Part shown: piece by piece, positions 1-8,462 of the stretch
Layout of the letters: every line of letters begins with the position of its first letter
Position numbering within the stretch: the stretch's first letter is position 1
Notes under the pieces: model-generated
Seen by the model: the letters and a program-made list of their open reading frames with translations, nothing else
Database searches by the model: none
Told to the model about the DNA's origin: nothing
Translations under genes and position numbers: made by a program
Origin: Neoroseomonas alkaliterrae
Lineage (GTDB): Bacteria > Pseudomonadota > Alphaproteobacteria > Acetobacterales > Acetobacteraceae
Assembly (NCBI RefSeq): GCF_014199195.1
Contig: NZ_JACIJE010000002.1
Location: 310,001-374,000, forward strand
DNA length: 64,000 bases
Direction of reading: 5' to 3'

Positions 1-1041
1 CAGCGCCCCGCCGAGCGCCGCGGGATCGAGCCCGTCCAGCAGCGGATTGGCCGCGAGGTCGAGGCCCGTCAGCGCCGCCAGCGCGGTGACCACCGCGGCG
101 GTGACCGGCATCGCCACCCCCTTCGCCGCCGCAAGCCGCAGCCAGGCCGAGAGGCCGAAGGGGATGTCCTCGGTCAGGTAGCGCGTGGCCACCGCCGTCG
201 GCCCCATCACCGCCCCGGCCGAGGCCGCGATGGCCGCGGTCATCTCCGCCAGCGGGGCGAGCGGCACGCCATTGGCCCGGTGCAGATAGGCCGCGACGCC
301 GTCCACCCGCACGCCCCAGGCGGCCGCGAGCGCGGCGCGCTCGGCATCGAGCGCCTCCATCAGCCGGCAGACCGCGGGCGTCATCATCTCGTACTGGTTC
401 CAAGCCTCGGCCCGCTCCATGCGGGTGAGGTTGGCGAGCGCCAGCGCGCCATGGGTGATGGGGTTGGCGTTGCCGAGCGCGACTTCCAGCACGTTGGTCG
501 CGGCCGGGCAGAGCGTGCCGAACAGCTCCTGCACGAGCGCGCCCATCTCCGCCGCCGCCGCCGCCGGCAGGGCGGCGATCGGCACCTCGCTGCGCACCAG
601 CGTGACGCGCACCGCATCGGGGCCGATGCGCCGCCCGCCCGCGGGCGTGGTGGCCATGGCGCCAAGCGGCGCGCGGCCCGGCGCGCCCCCGAGGTCCGCG
701 CGCAGGCCATCGAGCACCAGCGGCGCGAGCGAGAGCGCCGGGGTCAGGACCAGCGGCAGGCTGTCGGGCAGCGCCGCGGCGATGCGCGGCAGCAGGGCGG
801 CATGGGCATGGGCCGGCACGGCGAGCAGCGCGGCATCGGCCCCCGCGAAGGCCTCGGCAAGCGTGGCGGCGACGGCGACCGGCACCTCGGCGGCGATCAG
901 CCCCTCCGCCCGCAGCCGCCCCCCGATCCCGCGCGTGCCGGCGCCCGAGGGCGAGAACAGCACCGCCTCATGCCCGCGCCGCGCGGCCAGCACCGCGCAG
1001 ATCGGCCCCACCGCGCCCGCCCCGAGGATCGCCACGCGCAT
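1..1041 (-). CDS. NAD/NADP octopine/nopaline dehydrogenase family protein (partial, C-terminus off the window)
   Basis: The reading frame runs from an ATG at 1041 off the left edge (347 codons visible). An N-terminal dinucleotide-binding loop GAGAVG lies at residues 7-12. Near residues 190-200 there is NANPITHGALALAN, like the Asn/His active-site region of the octopine/nopaline dehydrogenase helical domain. Near residues 280-290 there is RYLTEDIPFGL, also typical of that family. Such enzymes reductively condense an amino acid with a keto acid, or act on related substrates. The substrate here cannot be read from sequence. The gene is divergent from a Bug-type receptor 112 bp away, so the receptor may feed its pathway (inference). 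A ketopantoate-reductase-like role is the main alternative. Confidence 0.75.
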   Translation of the reverse strand, partial: MRVAILGAGAVGPICAVLAARRGHEAVLFSPSGAGTRGIGGRLRAEGLIAAEVPVAVAATLAEAFAGADAALLAVPAHAHAALLPRIAAALPDSLPLVLTPALSLAPLVLDGLRADLGGAPGRAPLGAMATTPAGGRRIGPDAVRVTLVRSEVPIAALPAAAAAEMGALVQELFGTLCPAATNVLEVALGNANPITHGALALANLTRMERAEAWNQYEMMTPAVCRLMEALDAERAALAAAWGVRVDGVAAYLHRANGVPLAPLAEMTAAIAASAGAVMGPTAVATRYLTEDIPFGLSAWLRLAAAKGVAMPVTAAVVTALAALTGLDLAANPLLDGLDPAALGGAL

Positions 1042-1153
1042 CGCCCGCCTCCCGCCGCCGGCCGGGTTCCTGCCCGGGCCGCTTGCCGCGCGCAATGCTT
1101 GCGGCCGGGGCCGGCGCGTTCCAGCATCGCGGGTCCATAACAGGAACCCCGCC

Positions 1154-2128
1154 ATGACGCTGCACCGCCGGGCGCTGATCGCCGCGCCGCTCGCCCTCGC
1201 CCCGATCGCCGCCGGCGCCCAGGGCCCATGGCCGGACCGCCCGGTGCGCCTCGTGGTGCCGACCGCCGGCGGCGCGGGCACCGCCGACACGCTGGCGCGC
1301 ATCCTGACCCAGGAGCTCGACAAGCGCCTGCCGCACCGGATGGTGGTGGAGAACCGGCCCGGGGCGAACGGCAATGTCGGCGCGACGCTCGTCGCGCGCA
1401 GCCCGGCCGACGGCTACACCTTCCTCTGGGGCTGGGCGGGCACGCTCGCCACCAACCCGAGCCTCTACCGCGAGACCGGCTTCGACCCGGTGCGCGACTT
1501 CGAGCCGGTGGTGCTGGTGGGCAACGTGCCGAACATCCTGGTGGTGAACCGGCAGCTCGGCCCGCGCACCCTCGCGGAATTCACCGCCTTCGCCCGGGCC
1601 AATCCGGGGCGGATCAATTTCGGCTCCACCGGCAACGGTTCCTCGATGCATCTCGCGGGCGAGCTCTACCGCCAGATGACCCGCACCGAGATGCAGCACG
1701 TGCCCTATTCCGGGCCGGCGGCGGCGGTGACGGACCTGCTCTCGGACCGCATCCAGGCGATGTTCAACCTGGTCACCGGCGCGCTGCCGCTGATCCGTGG
1801 CGGGCAGGTGGTGCCGATCGCGATCCTCGATGACCGCCGCGCGCCGCAACTGCCCGACGTGCCGACCACCGCCGAGCTCGGCATGGCGGGGCTGACCTTC
1901 GGCACCTGGTTCATGGTGATGGCGCCCAAGGGCACGCCCGAGCCGGTGGTGAACCGGCTGAACGCGCTCATCAACGAGGTGCTCGCCGAGGCCGAGGCGC
2001 GGCAGCGGATGGAGGCGGCGGGGCTGGTGCTGCTCGGCGGCACGCGCGCGCAGGCGGCGGAATTCCTGGCCGCCGAGCTGCGCCGCCATGCCGAGATCGT
2101 CCGCGCGAGCGGCGCGCGGGTGGACTGA
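1154..2128 (+). CDS. Bug/TctC family tripartite tricarboxylate transporter substrate-binding protein
   Basis: This 324-residue protein begins with a leader containing an Arg pair (HRRALIAAP) and a cleavage-like AGAQ near residue 20, followed by WPDRPVRLVVPTAGGAGTAD. That layout is characteristic of the periplasmic Bug receptors, which bind carboxylates or other small acids. Further family hallmarks are VVENRPGANGNVG, ADGYTFLWG and the late DVPTTAELG segment. Length matches the family. Membrane subunits (TctA/TctB) are absent nearby, as is common for orphan Bug receptors in this group. It is divergent from the opine-dehydrogenase-like gene. The open frame extends upstream of the chosen ATG, but the leader peptide fixes this start. 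Confidence 0.92.
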   Translation: MTLHRRALIAAPLALAPIAAGAQGPWPDRPVRLVVPTAGGAGTADTLARILTQELDKRLPHRMVVENRPGANGNVGATLVARSPADGYTFLWGWAGTLATNPSLYRETGFDPVRDFEPVVLVGNVPNILVVNRQLGPRTLAEFTAFARANPGRINFGSTGNGSSMHLAGELYRQMTRTEMQHVPYSGPAAAVTDLLSDRIQAMFNLVTGALPLIRGGQVVPIAILDDRRAPQLPDVPTTAELGMAGLTFGTWFMVMAPKGTPEPVVNRLNALINEVLAEAEARQRMEAAGLVLLGGTRAQAAEFLAAELRRHAEIVRASGARVD

Positions 2129-2158
2129 CCCGGGCGGAGCGGGCGGGCCGGCCCTGCC

Positions 2159-3013
2159 TCAGTCCGCCGCGCCCTGCTCCAGCCGGAAGCGGTGCGCCGG
2201 ATAGGCGCCGAGGACGCGGAACTCGCGCGAGAAGAAGGCGAGTTCCTCGAAGGCGCGCTTGAGCGGCGGGCTGTCGGGGTGGCCGTCCACGTCGCAGAGG
2301 AACTGCGTCGCGGAGAAATGCCCCCCCAGCATGTAGGATTCGAGCTTCGTCATGTTCACGCCGTTGGTCGCGAAGCCGCCCAGCGCCTTGTAGAGCGCGG
2401 CCGGAATGTTGCGGACGCGGAAGACGAAGGTGGTCACCGTGTCCGGCGCATCCACCGGCGGGTAGTGGAGCTCGCGCGACATCACGTAGAAGCGCGTCGT
2501 GTTGTGCGCCTCGTCCTCGACATTGCGGCGCAGGATCTCGAGCCCGTAGATCTCGGCCGCGAGCTCGGAGGCGATGGCGGCATCCTCGGGGTTGCCGCGC
2601 TTGGCGATGATGGCGGCGGCGCCGGCGGTGTCGGCCTCGATCACCGGCTCGAGGGAGAGTTCCTTGATCAGCCGCAGCACCTGGCCGAGCGCGACCGGGT
2701 GGCTGTGCGCGCGCCGGATGGTTGAGAGGCTCGCGCCCTTCGGCGCCAGCAGGCAGTGCTCGACGCGCTGGAAATGCTCGCCGACCACGTAGAGGCCGGA
2801 ATCGGGCAGCATGCGGTGGATGTCCGGCACGCGGCCGGCGAGCGAGTTCTCGCAGGGCAGCATCGCGAGTTCGCAGCGGCCTTCGCGCAGCGCCTCCATC
2901 GCCGCCTCGAAGGAGGGGCAGGGCAGCGTGGTCCAGCCGGGATAGGCGGCCCGGCAGGCGAGGTCGGAATAGGCTCCGGGCAGTCCCTGGAAGGCGATGG
3001 TGTGGCTCGGCAT
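2159..3013 (-). CDS. pheA: Prephenate dehydratase
   Basis: This is a 284-residue monofunctional prephenate dehydratase, converting prephenate to phenylpyruvate in phenylalanine biosynthesis. The catalytic domain covers about residues 5-180 and contains the catalytic TTRF motif at 172-175. A C-terminal ACT regulatory domain follows (about 194-275) and carries ESYM at 225-228, the local form of the phenylalanine-binding ESRP motif. There is no chorismate mutase domain at the N-terminus. The gene starts 11 bp after the kdsB stop, so the two are probably co-transcribed. Phenylalanine feedback through the ACT domain is expected from the family. Confidence 0.96.
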   Translation of the reverse strand: MPSHTIAFQGLPGAYSDLACRAAYPGWTTLPCPSFEAAMEALREGRCELAMLPCENSLAGRVPDIHRMLPDSGLYVVGEHFQRVEHCLLAPKGASLSTIRRAHSHPVALGQVLRLIKELSLEPVIEADTAGAAAIIAKRGNPEDAAIASELAAEIYGLEILRRNVEDEAHNTTRFYVMSRELHYPPVDAPDTVTTFVFRVRNIPAALYKALGGFATNGVNMTKLESYMLGGHFSATQFLCDVDGHPDSPPLKRAFEELAFFSREFRVLGAYPAHRFRLEQGAAD

Positions 3014-3024
3014 GGCGGGTCCGT

Positions 3025-3756
3025 TCAGCGCGCGAGCAGCGCGCGGGCGCGTTCGAGGTCGTGCGGCGTGTCCACGCCGAAGGGGCCGTGCTCGACGCGC
3101 GCGGCGGCGATGCGCATGCCCGCCTCGAGCGCGCGGAGCTGCTCGAGCCTCTCGCGCATCTCGAGCGGGCTTGCGGGCAGGCGCACGAAGCGGTCCAGCG
3201 CGGCGCGGCGGAAGGCATAGACGCCGATGTGGTGCCAGCGCGGCCCATCCCCCCAGGGGATCGGCAGGCGCGAGAAATAGAGCGCCGGGGCGACGCGCGC
3301 CTCGCCCGCGAAGGCGCAGGCGGCCTTCACGAAGGAGGGGGTGTTGGCCTCCTCCTCGTCGGCGATGGGGCAGACCAGCGTGCCGATGTCCACGCCGGGG
3401 TCCGCCAGCGGTTGCAGCACCGCGCGCAGCGTCTCGGGCGCGATGGTGGGGAAGTCGCCCTGCAGGTTCACCACCACATCGTGACGCCCCTCGGGGTCCA
3501 GCGCGGCCATGGCACGCTGCACGCGGTCGGTGCCCGAGGGCACGTCCTCGGCGACGAGCACGGCGGCCGCACCGGCATCCTTCGCCGCCGCAACGATCTC
3601 CGGCTCCCCGGCGGCGACGGCCACGGGGCCGATCCCGGCCTCGCGCGCGCGGTCGAGGACATGGGCGATCATCGGCCGGCCGTTGATGTCGGCGAGCGGC
3701 TTGCCGGGCAGGCGGGTGGCCGCCATGCGGGCCGGGATCACGACGATGGGGCGCAA
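3025..3756 (-). CDS. kdsB: 3-deoxy-manno-octulosonate cytidylyltransferase
   Basis: This 243-residue protein activates Kdo as CMP-Kdo for lipopolysaccharide inner-core synthesis in the cytoplasm. The N-terminal nucleotide-binding signature IPARMAATRLPGKPL lies at about residues 6-20. NLQGDFPTI, the region that holds the metal-binding aspartate, lies in the middle. HIGVYAFRRAALDRF is the characteristic KdsB segment. Length matches the family. It precedes pheA by 11 bp on the same strand and is divergent from the cytochrome c gene, with 117 bp between the two starts. Confidence 0.96.
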   Translation of the reverse strand: MRPIVVIPARMAATRLPGKPLADINGRPMIAHVLDRAREAGIGPVAVAAGEPEIVAAAKDAGAAAVLVAEDVPSGTDRVQRAMAALDPEGRHDVVVNLQGDFPTIAPETLRAVLQPLADPGVDIGTLVCPIADEEEANTPSFVKAACAFAGEARVAPALYFSRLPIPWGDGPRWHHIGVYAFRRAALDRFVRLPASPLEMRERLEQLRALEAGMRIAAARVEHGPFGVDTPHDLERARALLAR

Positions 3757-3873
3757 GAAGGCGGCTCCGGCTGCTTGTCGGGCGGGTTCGCGTTCACTAT
3801 GGTCCGCCGCGTTTTAGGCAAGCCGGTGCGGGGGCGCAAACCACTCCCGGGCCGCCGCGAGGGTTCGGGGCGC

Positions 3874-4410
3874 ATGCACTCTCTGGAAGGCAACAAGATC
3901 ATCGCCGCGGTGCTGACCGCCGGCATCACCTTCGGCCTGGCGGGTTTCGCCGGGCGGCTGCTCGTGGCGCCGAAATTCCCCGCCGAGGCGGTGGTCCGCA
4001 TCGGCGACGAGGCCCCGGCGCAGCAGGCGGCCGCGCCCGCCCCGGCCGCGCTCGACCCGATCACGCCGCTGCTGGCCAATGCCAATGTGGAGAACGGCCG
4101 GACCATCGCGCAGCGGCAGTGCGCCTCCTGCCACACGCTGAACGAGGGCGGGCGGTCGGGCGTCGGGCCGAACCTGTGGGGCATCGTGGGCGCGAAGCAC
4201 GCGCACATTGATGGCTTCAACTACTCGCCCGCGCTGCGCGCCATGGCCGACAAGCCCTGGACCTACGAGGAGCTGAACGCTTGGCTGCACAACCCGCGCG
4301 CCTATGCGCCGGGCAACCGCATGTCCTATTCGGGCCTCGCGAACGCGCAGCAGCGGGCGGACCTCATCGCCTTCCTGCGCTCGATCTCGCCGAACGCCCC
4401 CGCGCCGTAA
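3874..4410 (+). CDS. Membrane-anchored c-type cytochrome (CycM/c552-like)
   Basis: This 178-residue protein has an uncleaved N-terminal membrane segment (about residues 9-27), an Ala/Pro-rich linker, then a class I cytochrome c domain. The haem-binding CASCH motif is at 83-87, GVGPNLWGIVG follows, and the likely axial methionine is Met150 in NRMSYSG. It resembles the membrane-bound cytochromes that carry electrons from the bc1 complex to a terminal oxidase in alphaproteobacteria. The start MHSLEGNK was chosen because it sits just ahead of the anchor. The open frame continues far upstream, but that part is low-complexity and lacks domain content. It is divergent from kdsB. Confidence 0.93.
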   Translation: MHSLEGNKIIAAVLTAGITFGLAGFAGRLLVAPKFPAEAVVRIGDEAPAQQAAAPAPAALDPITPLLANANVENGRTIAQRQCASCHTLNEGGRSGVGPNLWGIVGAKHAHIDGFNYSPALRAMADKPWTYEELNAWLHNPRAYAPGNRMSYSGLANAQQRADLIAFLRSISPNAPAP

Positions 4411-4502
4411 CGTCCTGGCCGCCGCCGCCGCGCGCCGCCGGAGGGGGTTCTTGGCGCGGCGGGGCCTCGGGCCGCGGGCGCAGCCTGGAGTCGTGGGAAC
4501 GC

Positions 4503-5285
4503 ATGGTCGGGGATGACATCATCGCGGCGGCCGAGGATTTCGCCGACGCCGCCGGGGCGGTGATCCGCCCGCTTTTCCGCTCTGCCCTCCTGGTCGAGGC
4601 CAAGGGCGATGCGAGCCCCGTCACGAAGGCCGACCGCGACGCCGAGGCCGCGATCCGCGACCTGATCGCCGCGCGCTTCCCCGCCCATGGCGTGATCGGC
4701 GAGGAGCACGGCAGCCACCGCGCCGATGCCGAATGGGTCTGGGTGCTGGACCCGATCGACGGCACCCGCGCCTTCGTGACCGGCCGGCCACTCTTCGGCA
4801 GCCTGATCGCGCTGTTGCATCGCGGCGCGCCGGTGCTCGGCATCATCGACCAGCCGGTGACGGGCGAGCGCTGGGTCGGCGCGGCCGGGCGGCCGACGCG
4901 CTTCCGCGCCCCGCTCGGCGGCCGGGCCGCCTGCCGGCCCTGCGCCGGGGTCGGGGCGGCGGAACTCTCCTGCACCAGCCCCGACATGTTCCGCCCCGCC
5001 GACCGCCCCGGATTCGAGCGCCTGCGCGCCGCCGCCCGGCGCGTGACCTGGGGCGGCGACTGCTACGCCTATGGGCTGCTCGCGCTCGGGCTCGTGGACA
5101 TCGTGGTGGATGCCACGATGAAGATCTGGGACTGGGCCGCGCTGGTGCCGGTGGTCGAAGGCGCCGGCGGCCGCGTGACCGGCTGGCGCGGCGAGACGCT
5201 GACTGCCGCCGCCGACGGGCGCGTGCTGGCGGTGGGCGACCCCGCCCTGCTGGAGGAGGCCGCGGGCCTGCTCACCGATCGGTAA
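4503..5285 (+). CDS. hisN: Inositol monophosphatase family protein, probable histidinol-phosphatase
   Basis: This 260-residue protein has the metal-binding motifs of the inositol monophosphatase superfamily: GEEHG at 66-70, DPIDGTRAF from 83, and a late IWDWAALVPVVEGAGG. The long DPIDGTRAFVTGRPLFGSLI block matches HisN-type histidinol-phosphatases of alphaproteobacteria, which remove phosphate from L-histidinol phosphate. General inositol or nucleotide phosphatase activity cannot be excluded. It starts 92 bp after the cytochrome gene on the same strand. No other his gene is in the window, so the specific name rests on family resemblance alone. Confidence 0.85.
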   Translation: MVGDDIIAAAEDFADAAGAVIRPLFRSALLVEAKGDASPVTKADRDAEAAIRDLIAARFPAHGVIGEEHGSHRADAEWVWVLDPIDGTRAFVTGRPLFGSLIALLHRGAPVLGIIDQPVTGERWVGAAGRPTRFRAPLGGRAACRPCAGVGAAELSCTSPDMFRPADRPGFERLRAAARRVTWGGDCYAYGLLALGLVDIVVDATMKIWDWAALVPVVEGAGGRVTGWRGETLTAAADGRVLAVGDPALLEEAAGLLTDR

Positions 5286-5332
5286 GCGCGCGGACGTTGC
5301 CGCGCGGGGGCCGAACCCCCATCCTGCACAGC

Positions 5333-7192
5333 ATGCAGCGACGTGACCTCCTGGCGCTTGGCGCCTTCGCCGCCCTTCCCGCCATGCCCCGGCAGGCCCG
5401 CGCCGTCGTCCCCGCCGGCGGCGACCGGCCGGGCGAGGTGGTGCGCACCCATGCGCTCTCGCTGCTGGCCGAACCCAAGCTGCCGCGCGACTTCCCGCAT
5501 TTCGGCTGGGCCAATCCCGATGCGCCGAAGGGCGGGGAGGTGGTGCTCGCGCGCCTCGGCTCCTTCGACAGTTTCAACCCCTTCATCCTGCGCGGCACGC
5601 CCGATGCCGGCATCGGGCTGATCTACGACACGCTGATGGCCGGGAATGCCGACGAGGCCACGGCCGAATACGGGCTGATCGCCGAGACGGTGGAACTGCC
5701 CGCCGACCGTCGCGGCGTCGCCTTCGAACTGCGCGAGGCGGCGCGCTGGCACGACGGCCGGCCCGTCACCGCCGAGGACGTCGTCTTCACCTTCAACGCG
5801 CTGCGCACGCATGGGCGGCCCTTCTTCCGCGCCTATTGGGCCGACGTGGCGGAGGTGGTGGCCGAAGGCCCCCGGCGCGTGGTGTTCCGCTTCCGCACCC
5901 CGGACAATCGCGAACTCGCCCAGATCCTGGGCGACCTGCCGGTGATGCCGCGGCACTGGTGGGAGGGGCGCGACTTCGCCCGCCCCTCGCTCGACGTGCC
6001 GCTGGGCTCGGGGCCCTATCGCCTCGAGCGGTTCGAGCCCAACCGCAGCGTGGTCTATCGCCGGGTCGAGGACTACTGGGCGCGCGACCTCAATGTCCGC
6101 CGCGGCCTCTACAACTTCGACACCATCCGCTACGAGTACTTCCGCGACACCACCGTCGCCTTCGAGGCCTTCAAGGCCGGCCAGGTGGATTTCCGCACCG
6201 AGAACGTCGCGCGCGACTGGGCCACCGGCTACGACTTCCCCGCCGCGCGCCGCGGCCTCGTGCGGCGCGAGGAGATCCCGCACGAGATCCCGACCGGGAT
6301 GCAGTGCTTCGCCGTCAACCTGCGCCGGCCGATGTTCCAGGATGCGCGCGTGCGCCGCGCGCTGATCGAGGCCTTCGACTTCGAGTGGATGAACGCCAAC
6401 CTGTTCTTCGGCGCCTATACCCGCACGAGTTCCTACTTCTCGAACTCCGACTTCGCCGCGCGCGGGCTGCCCGAGGGGCGGGAGAAGGAGATCCTGGAAG
6501 GCTTCCGCGGCCGCGTGCCGGAGACGGTCTTCACCGAGGAATACCGCCTGCCGGTCACCGACGGCTCGGGCAACAACCGCGAAGGGCTGCGCCGCGGCCT
6601 CGCCCTGCTGCGCGAGGCCGGCTGGACGGTGCAGAACCGGCGCCTCGTGAACGCCCAGGGCCAGCCCTTCGAGTTCGAGATCCTGCTCCAGGGCGCCACC
6701 TTCGAGCGCGTGGCGCTGCCCTATGTGCAGTGGCTCGCCCGCCTCGGCATCACCGCCCGCGTGCGCACCGTGGACCCCGCGCAATACCAGGTCCGCACCG
6801 ACGCCTTCGACTTCGACATGACGGTCGAGAGCATGGGCCAGGGCTTCTCGCCGGGGAACGAGCAGCGCGACTACTGGACCTCGGCCAAGGCGGCCGAGAA
6901 CGGCAGCCGCAACACCGCGGGCATCGCCGACCCGGCGATCGACGAGCTGGTGGAGCTCGTCATCGGCGCGCCGAACTACGACGAGCTGGTCGCGCGGACC
7001 CGCGCGCTCGACCGCGTGCTGCTGCACCACAACTTCGTCATCCCGCACTGGCACACCCGCACCTTCCGCATCGCCTTCTGGGACAAGTTCGGCCGGCCCG
7101 AGCGCAACCCGCGCTACGGCCTCGCCTTCCCCTCGGCCTGGTGGAGCGACCCGGCGCGCGAGCGCGCGCTTGCCGAAGCGCGCCGCGGCTAG
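5333..7192 (+). CDS. yejA: Extracellular solute-binding protein of a microcin C/peptide ABC transporter
   Basis: This 619-residue periplasmic binding protein (SBP family 5) starts with a twin-arginine-like leader QRRDLLALGAF and a cleavage-like ARA near residue 24. It is unusually long, as is typical of YejA. FGWANPDAPKGGEVVLARLG near residue 60 and FDSFNPFILRGTP are strong YejA hallmarks. It delivers peptides, or peptide-nucleotide compounds such as microcin C in the best-studied relatives, to the YejBEF importer. It is the first gene of a yejA-B-E-F set, and yejB begins 6 bp after its stop. Confidence 0.93.
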   Translation: MQRRDLLALGAFAALPAMPRQARAVVPAGGDRPGEVVRTHALSLLAEPKLPRDFPHFGWANPDAPKGGEVVLARLGSFDSFNPFILRGTPDAGIGLIYDTLMAGNADEATAEYGLIAETVELPADRRGVAFELREAARWHDGRPVTAEDVVFTFNALRTHGRPFFRAYWADVAEVVAEGPRRVVFRFRTPDNRELAQILGDLPVMPRHWWEGRDFARPSLDVPLGSGPYRLERFEPNRSVVYRRVEDYWARDLNVRRGLYNFDTIRYEYFRDTTVAFEAFKAGQVDFRTENVARDWATGYDFPAARRGLVRREEIPHEIPTGMQCFAVNLRRPMFQDARVRRALIEAFDFEWMNANLFFGAYTRTSSYFSNSDFAARGLPEGREKEILEGFRGRVPETVFTEEYRLPVTDGSGNNREGLRRGLALLREAGWTVQNRRLVNAQGQPFEFEILLQGATFERVALPYVQWLARLGITARVRTVDPAQYQVRTDAFDFDMTVESMGQGFSPGNEQRDYWTSAKAAENGSRNTAGIADPAIDELVELVIGAPNYDELVARTRALDRVLLHHNFVIPHWHTRTFRIAFWDKFGRPERNPRYGLAFPSAWWSDPARERALAEARRG

Positions 7193-7198
7193 ACCGCC

Positions 7199-8320
7199 AT
7201 GGCGGCCTATCTCCTCCGCCGCCTGCTGCTGGTGGTGCCGACGCTGTTCGGCATCATCCTGATCAATTTCGCGGTGGTGCAGTTCGCCCCGGGCGGGCCG
7301 GTCGAGCAGATGCTCGCGGAACTGCGCGGGGAGGGGCAGTCCGTCCTCGGCCGCGTCACCGGCGAGGGCGGCGGCGAGGTCCGCGCCCCGGCATCCGAGA
7401 TGCGCGCGGGCACGGGGGCGGGCGGGGATGCGCCGGTCGGCACCTATCGCGGCGCGCGCGGGCTCGACCCCGCCATCGTCGCCGAGATCGAGCGCGCCTT
7501 CGGCTTCGACAAGCCCGCCACCACGCGCTTCATGGAGATGCTGGGCGGCTACCTGCGCTTCGACTTCGGCCGCTCGCTGTTCCGAGACAGGCCGGTGGTG
7601 GACCTGATCCTCGAGAAGATGCCGGTCTCGATCAGCCTCGGCCTGTGGTCCACCCTCATCATCTACCTCGTCTCCATCCCCTTGGGCATCCGCAAGGCGG
7701 TGCGGGACGGTTCGCGCTTCGATGTCATGACCTCGGGCGTGGTGCTGGTGGGCTACGCCATCCCGGGCTTCCTCTTCGCCATCCTGCTGGTGGTGCTGTT
7801 CGCGGGCGGGTCCTTCCTGCAGTGGTTCCCGCTGCGCGGCCTCGCGAGCCCCGGCGCGGCCGAGCTGCCCTTCCTCGAACGCGCGCTCGACTACGCCTGG
7901 CACATGGTGCTGCCCACGCTGACGCTGGTGATCGGCGGCTTCGCCGGGCTGACCATGCTGACCAAGAACTCCTTCCTCGACGAGATCGGCAAGCAGTACG
8001 TCGTCACCGCCCGCGCCAAGGGCAACACCGAGCGGCGCATCCTCTACGGGCACGTGTTCCGCAACGCGATGCTGCTGATCATCGCCGGCTTCCCGGCCGC
8101 CTTCATCGGCATCCTCTTCACCGGCGCGCTGCTGACCGAGATCATCTTCTCCCTCGACGGGCTCGGCCTGCTCGGCTTCGAAAGCGCCATCCGTCGGGAC
8201 TACCCGGTGATGTTCGCAACCCTCTACATCTTCACGCTGCTCGGCCTCGTGATGCAGATCGTGGGCGACTTCACCTACACGCTCGTGGACCCGCGCATCG
8301 ACTTCGAGGCGCGGCGGTGA
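7199..8320 (+). CDS. yejB: Peptide/microcin C ABC transporter permease
   Basis: This 373-residue inner-membrane permease belongs to the DppB/OppB family. It has an N-terminal membrane segment (about residues 9-27). A periplasmic loop of roughly 100 residues contains an extended YejB-type insert rich in Gly and Glu. About five further membrane segments follow. The permease/ATPase coupling loop is visible as [20 protein letters not shown]. Length is as expected for YejB, which is longer than ordinary DppB. Its stop is followed by 142 bp of hairpin-rich DNA before yejE, which is unusual inside this operon. Confidence 0.95.
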   Translation: MAAYLLRRLLLVVPTLFGIILINFAVVQFAPGGPVEQMLAELRGEGQSVLGRVTGEGGGEVRAPASEMRAGTGAGGDAPVGTYRGARGLDPAIVAEIERAFGFDKPATTRFMEMLGGYLRFDFGRSLFRDRPVVDLILEKMPVSISLGLWSTLIIYLVSIPLGIRKAVRDGSRFDVMTSGVVLVGYAIPGFLFAILLVVLFAGGSFLQWFPLRGLASPGAAELPFLERALDYAWHMVLPTLTLVIGGFAGLTMLTKNSFLDEIGKQYVVTARAKGNTERRILYGHVFRNAMLLIIAGFPAAFIGILFTGALLTEIIFSLDGLGLLGFESAIRRDYPVMFATLYIFTLLGLVMQIVGDFTYTLVDPRIDFEARR

Positions 8321-8351
8321 TGGGGGCGATGGTCGTGGCGCGGGTGTCGCC

Positions 8352-8448
8352 GCGGGAGGGCGCCGCCCTCCCGCCAACCAGCCAATCTCCGGTGTCCAGA
8401 GGCCTTTCGGCCTCTGGCGGGGGGTGCAGGGGGGCAGCGCCCCCCTGC
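8352..8448. repeat. Three perfect hairpins in tandem inside the yej operon (REP/BIME-like element)
   Basis: The yejB-yejE gap holds three perfect inverted repeats. The first has 10-bp arms GCGGGAGGGC at 8352-8361 and 8365-8374. The second has 9-bp arms CCAGAGGCC at 8396-8404 and 8409-8417 around a TTTC loop. The third has 10-bp arms GCAGGGGGGC at 8426-8435 and 8439-8448. No T-tract follows, so a simple intrinsic terminator is not indicated. Position inside an operon suggests an RNA-stabilising or attenuating repeat (inference). Confidence 0.8.
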
Positions 8449-8462
8449 CGCCGCGCCGTGCC

